Source: Flaccisagitta enflata
Lineage: Eukaryota > Chaetognatha > Sagittoidea > Aphragmophora
Direction of reading: 5' to 3'
NCBI GenBank assembly: GCA_965153355.1
Contig: OZ231126.1
Location: forward strand, 69,006,001-69,070,000
Length of the DNA: 64,000 nt
Shown here: positions 56,902 through 64,000 of the stretch, piece by piece
How the letters are laid out: each line of letters opens with the position of its first letter
Numbering within the stretch: the first letter of the stretch is position 1
The notes under the pieces: generated by a model
Databases searched by the model: none
What the model saw: the letters and a program-made list of their open reading frames with translations, nothing else
Told to the model about the DNA's origin: nothing
Position numbers and translations under genes: made by a program

Positions 56902-57836
56902 TTAAGTCGCGTGCACGCGACTCTACAACCCGCTTTGTCGGTCCGTCCGTCGGTCCGTTGGTCTGTCGGTCCGTCGGTCTGTCGGTCCGTCCGTCACACT
57001 TTACTTTTTTGTACTACACCGTCTTTAGATCGGACTGTGAAATGCAAAACCTTTATAGCTTCAAAACCACTAGGAAGAAATGCATGAAATTTTCAATGAA
57101 TATTGGTAACATGTGACGGTTTTTTAATGTAAAAGCTCAGACCATAATATAGAAAAGGTGAGGTGGAAAAAAAATAATGAAAGAAAACCCATTTTTAATC
57201 AAGATAAATTTTTCTTTATTTTCCTATGATGGAGCTGTCTTGATCTGCTTGAAATTGCTTTGCTTTTCCACAAAAACTCTAGGATTTATTTTTGATGAGA
57301 GATGTTAACCAATATATTATCGATTTGCTACATATTTTTAGAAAAGAAAAAAGCACTTTTCAAAAAAACAGGTAAAAAAAAGTTATTTTGCCTAAAAATG
57401 GATGTTCTTTCAATATTTTGTTTTCCCCTCACCTTTTCTATACTATGATCTGAGCTTTGACATGCAAAAACCGTCATATGTTACCAACATTCACTGAAAA
57501 TTTCATGACTTTTTTCCTAGTAGTATAGGAGCTACAAAGGTTTTGCATTTCACAGTCCGATCCGAAGACGGTGTATAACGTCAACTCTTAGGTTATTTTG
57601 AGTCATTTATAGTTATTCTAAGTCATTTTGAGTCAGTCAAAGTCATTTTAAGTCATTTTGAGTCATTTTGAGTCATTTTGGGTTATTTTAAGTTATTTTT
57701 GGTTTTTTGTTTTTTTGGTCATTTTAAGTCAATTTTGGTCATCTTAGGTCATTCTAAGTCATTGAAAGTCATTCTAAGTCATTCTAAGTCACTCTTTGTC
57801 TGTAAGTCTCGCACGCGACTTATAGCTGTTGGCCTT
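56902..57836 (+). mobile_element. Helentron-like element carrying a MITE
   Basis: Hairpin AAGTCGCGTGCACGCGACT, CTACAACCCGCTTTGTC, a GTCC/GTCG tract and CACACTTTACTTTTTTG. A CACCGTC MITE is then inserted (57,017-57,573), followed by an AGTCATTTTGAGTC-type array and the distal end TCTCGCACGCGACTTATAGC, TGTTGGCCTTG. This copy shows the complete order of the array-bearing subfamily. Confidence 0.82.
57017..57573. mobile_element. CACCGTC fold-back MITE, 557 bp
   Basis: Same length, ends and arm structure as 42,898-43,454, flanked by TA. It sits inside a Helentron-like element, so it moved after that element arrived. Confidence 0.87.
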
Positions 57837-58064
57837 GTTTACATAATTTTGACCCTTCCCAACGACTGATTGAGATGAAAATTTACAGTCGGGGGGAGAT
57901 TGACAAGATGGAATTTTGAGTATGTTTTCAGCTTTCTACACTACTTGTAAGGCAGTTTTTTAACGAATTTTGTTGGAAAGTCGCGAAGGTCGAAGAGATG
58001 TCGTGTTTCTTCGCCAAGTCGCCTTTTTTTTTCAGATTGAAAGCTCTGATGCCAACCTGTCCTG
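57837..58064. other. intergenic, nothing recognised
   Basis: Short unique stretch without a coding frame. Confidence 0.4.
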
Positions 58065-58150
58065 GGCTCAAAATTCCAGATAGAGTGCTCCAGCCTTCCA
58101 GATGGAGTGATCCAGCCTTCCAGATGGAGTGCTCCAGCCTTCCAGATGGT
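58065..58150. repeat. 22-bp tandem repeat
   Basis: About 3.5 copies of CCTTCCAGATGGAGTGCTCC plus AG. The last copy runs into the left end of the following element. Confidence 0.85.
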
Positions 58151-59750
58151 AGCTAAAACTTTGTTTGAACATTCCAGATTAGTAGCTAAATTTATTTTTT
58201 GTTCTAGATAGGGAAAAATAGGTTAGAATTCATCATAAAAAAACTCATTCTTTTACTCTGAACCATTATGCATCGTTCTTTCAATCTTTAAGGTAATAAG
58301 ATACTAATGACTTTTGTTTAAACATGAGTTACAAGTATAGATTGCTCCCCTGGATACTCTGACTCGCTATCTGTTGGTTAGTACAGTTACATCTGGCTAT
58401 ACCAGGTCCAAGTGTGATGAAAATCCGCCACTATTGTTACGAGATATGCACCCTGCATACCTTTAGTCACAGACTTATGTGAGTTGGTAGGTCAGCAGGT
58501 CCATCGGTCCATCTGTCGCAATTCTGAATTAGGAGCAGTTTTTGCATTACTGCCGCTGCCCAACCGTCTGCAACCATGGGGCCATGTATGCGATCATGTT
58601 TTGTCAATTCTATAGATTAGAAAAAAATTAAAATCCTCTTTTAACAACCAAAATTTGTAGGTGGCTGGGTATTCATTGAAGGATTTAACTAACAACATGT
58701 GCAAAAAATTTGGCAAAATTTTACTAAGAACAGTTTTGAATTGCTTTCAAACGATATTTTAAATCAAAATATAGCTTTGATATTAGGGTTAGTTAGTTTA
58801 TATCTATTTGCCCACAGGCAGCAAGAATTCATGAATTGAAATCAATGGAGGGGAGGAAAGGTCCATTTATGGTGGTCATGGGAAAATGAATTCTGATAAA
58901 CAGAACAAAATTGCTAGTGACTTTCAAACTGTTTTATTTGATTTTCTACAATTGTTTTTAAGCCAAGTTTGAGTCAGAATGACTGTTCTGCTTCTTCGAT
59001 GATTACCCCTCAATGAATTGACCACTTTGGGATTCTGATTTGGATGTAATGTTAAGCTTAGTGATTGATATCCTCAGCTTTGTTTTACTGGTAAAAATTC
59101 TGTAAAATGGGAGAGTTTGACCAGAGCATAATTCATTCCTTTGCCAACCAAGATCATTCTTGCAAAAAACTACACATATTAACATCTAGAAGAACTAATT
59201 AGGAGGCTTCACCTGAATTTTGTATTACTGGGCCTTCAATAAGTGTGGTTTTTGTGCTTTTATGTTTTTGCCAAATTTTTTGCACATCCTGTTATACCAC
59301 TTCACATTTTTGGGAGGAGCAGTAAAGAGCCAATATTCTTCAAAATAATGGTGAATATTCCTACGTTCACCTCTCCATGATGTCTGTATATGTATCCTAT
59401 CTGTGATAGCAACATCTTGCCTTTTTAATTTAACCGGTTTCAATACTAATTGTGCTCTTTTCTGCCTAACCAAGGTATTCTAAGCCTCAGAATAGCCTAT
59501 TTTAGATTTTGACTAAGGTTTATTAAGCTTTAACTTTTACTCTTCAGCCTCAAAATAGCACTGAGACCAGATTTTTGCCCTTTCAGACAAAAGATAACCC
59601 TCTTGAGCCTAGATTCTAGCCCCTGAAATATATTTAAATTGTCCTAATTTGTAGCAAAAACTAGCTAAATTATTGTCCAAAAAGTAGTTAAATTCCCGAT
59701 GCCTAACTCAGTAGCTAAAGTACCTGTTTTAGTACCTAGATCTGGAAGGT
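58138..59750. mobile_element. putative element with CCTTCCAGAT ends
   Basis: CCTTCCAGATGGTAGCTAAA at the left is matched by the inverted sequence ending TAGTACCTAGATCTGGAAGG at the right; both inner flanks carry repeated GTAGCTAAA motifs. The body contains a degenerate Helentron-like copy (58,463-58,599) and a short minus-strand frame (59,225-59,473) without an ATG that I do not recognise. No target duplication found. Confidence 0.45.
58463..58599 (+). mobile_element. degenerate Helentron-like copy
   Basis: TTAGTCACAGACTTATGTGA, GGTCAGCAGGTCC tract, TTTTTGCATTACTGCCGCTG and CAACCGTCTGCAACC preserve the family's block order but not its palindromes. Confidence 0.5.
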
Positions 59751-59753
59751 TAC

Positions 59754-60510
59754 AGGGTGTACCGCGCCAACTGTGACAAAAGAAAACGACACAACTATGC
59801 TTCTAAGAATGGTAAATCAAATTTGAAAACAGTTTCAGAAAGCTCTTTGAAAACGATTTTTTGTTCTTTAGTTCAGAGCCTATGAGGATTGGCTACTTTT
59901 TGTCAAAATCAAAAAGGAAATATTAGCTTTTTTTCCGTGTTTCAGAGGAAAATTGTTGATTTTATGAGGTTTTTGAACTTAAAATGAATGTATCCTATCA
60001 GGAAATTAAGAAAAAACTGTGGGTTTGGACTAAAATTGATGCCAATTCACCGTGGATTTTAGATGTACTTGAAATCTTTTGACATTTAAGTATTTGAGCT
60101 AAATTAGATGACTTGAAAGACCAATCTTCTTCCAGCAACACTTTGAAAGTGGCAATTAAATTACAGATTTTTGAGCTAATATGCTTTGATTACATCTATT
60201 CCAATATATTCATAGAATTAATCAAATTAGCTTTGATATGAGTCCAACCCCACAGATTTAGCTCAATTTGTTTTGAAATGACATTCCACTGCTTTAATGA
60301 CGCAGGAATTGCAAAAATGCACTTTTTCAAAATGAATGTTTTTGGAAATGCATTCTGAGGAGGGGCAAAAGAGAAAAGAGGTGGAAACAAATCAGAACAA
60401 GATAAAATCGTTTTTGCAAAGCTTTACAACACCTTTTTCAAATTCAATTAATCATTTTCTATTACAGAAATACATCATTTTCTTTGGTCACTTTTCGTGG
60501 GGTACACCCG
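59754..60510. repeat. fold-back element with GGGTGTACC ends
   Basis: AGGGTGTACCGCGCC at the left and GGGGTACACCCG at the right are inverted. Inner segments also pair (AAATTTGAAAACAG.. with its diverged complement near 60,425; AAACGATTTTT with AAATCGTTTTT). No ORF of note. Superfamily not resolved. Confidence 0.55.
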
Positions 60511-60960
60511 GTAGTAGCTCAGTTGGCATCAGAGATAAAGAGCCATTCTCGGCCCTGACCGTCACCCATGTTGTTTGTTGTCATCAGCAGACGCGTTGAA
60601 GGCGCCGGCAATAATCCCAGTTCCAATGGACAATTGGCTTTCTAAAGGATCATTAACCATAAATGAATCTGACCATTTCGTGGGCAGAAAAGGGATAAAG
60701 ATTATATCAAATATTCTTTACGAATGAGCTTGAACTTTATGTGTAGAAAAACATCACTCAACCTAAAAGATTTAAAATTCACTTAATTCAGTCTACAAAA
60801 CGATGTCATTCAGTCGGAGCAAACTACTAAAAAGATCTCTACTACATTTTGCAAATCATTTTTTCATAACTTAGCCTGAGTCATGATTCTCATTTGTCCT
60901 TGTTTTTTTAAAAAAGTCTTTCTGTTCGCCCGTCTGCCTGTTTCTCTGTCCTTGTGCCTG
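60511..60960. other. intergenic, nothing recognised
   Basis: No gene. An isolated tRNA-like A-box (TAGCTCAGTTGG, 60,515-60,526) is not followed by a B-box or tRNA fold. Confidence 0.45.
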
Positions 60961-60961
60961 T

Positions 60962-62200
<1,239 letters not shown>

Positions 62201-62269
62201 TTGCGTGTGCGCGTGTAACTCATGAATAGTTTTGAATACGTACACATCGTATAAACATTCTGCCAAACA

Positions 62270-62519
<250 letters not shown>

Positions 62520-62765
62520 CCCACTGCACGCTCAATTTGATACACAGCTGGTATAATCCCAAAAGCTACTCTGAAAGCCACCTGCCCGGCCCTCATTTCA
62601 CCTGTGCGTAAAAACGGGCGCATGCGCGCTTGCGCAAGCACATTTCCATTCAAGATCAAACATTCACACATAATGGTTGCACGAATCCAAAAAAATGAAC
62701 CTTATTCTATCAGCCGCGTTAGGTGACATGGTCACAAACACGTACTTTTACACCTCTGTTCTTTT

Positions 62766-63064
62766 TTAGATGCGTCCGTCAGGAACGCATCTCTATAAGA
62801 GGGACTGTCCGTCCGTCGGTTGGTCGGTCCGTTGGTCGGTCAGGTCGTCGGTCGGTCCGTCCGTCGGTCACGCCTGTGCGATAACCGCGTTTCTCGGCTG
62901 TCTTTAGCCACGGTGATATCCTATACTGAAACAAATGATCAACCAACGTGTTTTTAGAGTCTATCCACCCGTCTGTTCGTCCATCTGTCTGTCCATATAT
63001 ATTTGTCACATGATCAATACACGCTGAGACACAGCCCGGACGCATCGTTGCCCGGTCGGGCTTG
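62766..63064 (+). mobile_element. Helentron-like element, variant stems
   Basis: 299 bp with the family's outer ends (TTAG after a T-run; GGGCTTG before a T-run), a terminal hairpin (AGATGCGTCC with GGAACGCATCT), a GTCC/GTCG tract and a distal repeat GGACGCATC (63,038-63,046). Stem letters differ from all other copies, but hairpin and distal repeat still match each other. Confidence 0.7.
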
Positions 63065-64000
63065 TTTTTTTTTCAAATGCTCGTGATTTATGTTTCCACA
63101 TGCTCCTATGTTCGTTGATGTGGTTATTGTCGTCATCATCGTTGTCCTCGTTTCCTTCAAAGACACCACCAGTCCACCAATTACTATTGTCTCTTCCACT
63201 ACCATCGGCCATCATAATCACCACCATCACAATCAACATCACACCTGGCAATGTTCCTTCAGCCGTGACCATCAATTACCACCACATCAACTGCGGTAAA
63301 CATCATCCTCCCTTCAGCATCGTTGCCACCGCCATTGTGGCCACCGCCACCGCCTACATCGCCACTGCCACAACTACTAATGTCACTGCAATCACCATCA
63401 CAATCACCACCATCAGAATCAACATCCTAACTTGCAACGCCTATTCAGGTGACGCCATCAATCGCCACCACACTGCTGCAAACATCATCCTCCCCTCACC
63501 ACCGTTGCCGCCGCCGCCGCCGCTATCGTCGCCGCCACCGCCGCACTTTGGTCACGGAGTGGGAAAATCTGAGACAAAACCTATGGAATAGCAATTTGAC
63601 TTCATTTTAGTTAAAAAAACACAAAAAAAAAAAAAAAATGAAAAAGAAAATTTTTTTCTTAATTTTTTGCATTTACAAGGTAAAAAAAATCATCCTAAGC
63701 ATTTTTTTGCATAAAATCATTTTTAAGCTTTTAGACTTTTGGAAATTATCATGATTTTAATTTTTAATTCATATTCTATATTTTTTTTCATTTTCCCAGT
63801 TTCTTAAATATTTTCTTAAATGTCTGCTTTTCTGATATCAAATGATTTTTTTTAATTAATACTTCATTTTTTATGTTCTTGAAAATGTGCAACCTATAGT
63901 GCAAAGTCTTGATACAAAAAAAATTTTTGAATAGATACCTCATATTTTTTATGTTTTTAAAATCTTTTAAATATTTCCTGATTGGTCCAGTTTTCAAACG
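63065..64000. other. low-complexity ATC/CAC tract and AT-rich end
   Basis: 63,100-63,545 is an imperfect CAT/CAC/GCC trinucleotide-like tract (CCACCACCATCACAATC type) that opens an unconvincing 163-codon frame. 63,600-64,000 is AT-rich with two copies of an ATAC(T/C)TCAT...TTTTTATGTT segment. I see no gene. Confidence 0.5.

Noticed and set aside
59225-59473. 82-codon minus-strand frame in the CCTTCCAGAT-ended element
   Set aside because: No ATG, no recognisable motif; could be a transposase remnant but the sequence alone does not support a call.
60511-60600. tRNA gene or tRNA-derived SINE suggested by TAGCTCAGTTGG
   Set aside because: No B-box GGTTCGA-type motif, no acceptor stem pairing and no tail; the A-box match alone is not enough.
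63100-63591. 163-codon ORF rich in T, S and P
   Set aside because: It lies in an imperfect CAT/CAC/GCC trinucleotide tract with no recognisable domain.

Overview
The window looks like animal (metazoan) nuclear DNA. It holds a spliced, multi-exon membrane-protein gene on the minus strand, a BEL/Pao LTR retrotransposon (a lineage known only from animals), a Tc1/mariner transposase, a LINE-type ORF1 and a very dense layer of non-autonomous DNA transposons, minisatellites and (GA)n, (CA)n and CCGT-type microsatellites. Nothing is prokaryotic. I cannot name the species; an aquatic invertebrate with a repeat-rich genome would fit, but that is inference.

Layout. 1-8.4 kb is intergenic and is dominated by a family of minisatellite-carrying elements (called D-family here), each with GC-rich double-hairpin ends. 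8.5-14.3 kb carries the only convincing host gene: at least three exons of an XK-related (XKR) protein on the minus strand, joined here from matching splice sites and phases. Its stop codon and a possible poly(A) signal lie in or at the edge of an inverted-repeat element, and a decayed second copy of its C-terminus lies beyond. 14.5-19.4 kb holds Helentron-like, D-family, hAT-like and giant fold-back elements nested in one another.

19.7-36.7 kb is a nested stack. A Tc1-like element (perfect TA ends at 19,681 and 36,704, broken transposase) appears to have been entered by a Helentron-like element. That was entered by a 14.6-kb BEL/Pao retrotransposon (LTRs 21,379-22,122 and 35,257-35,982, target duplication GCCAA). 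The retrotransposon was itself entered by a hAT-like fold-back element (26,290-27,736) and by another Helentron-like element (28,703-28,905). The retroelement encodes gag, an in-frame UGA-CUA junction, protease, reverse transcriptase/RNase H, integrase and a large third ORF of unknown function with RS-like repeats. From about 30.17 kb its 3' half, flanks and the start of an 81-bp satellite are repeated at 44.04-51.7 kb as a segmental duplication about 13.9 kb downstream; the second copy is broken in integrase and ORF3. The satellite occupies 36.7-40.3 kb and 50.6-51.7 kb.

52.6-54.7 kb is a four-level transposon nest. 55.6-56.5 kb encodes an isolated LINE-like ORF1 protein. The rest, to 64 kb, is fold-back elements, microsatellites and AT-rich DNA without a recognisable gene.

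The most original signals are: (1) a Helentron-like family whose terminal hairpin and distal subterminal repeat change together while its outer ends stay fixed; (2) the D-family, with 54-bp inverted ends made of two adjacent hairpins enclosing CCGT tracts and 20-21-bp arrays; (3) the BEL element's RS-like third ORF, UGA-CUA junction and triple leader hairpin; and (4) the reconstructed XKR gene.
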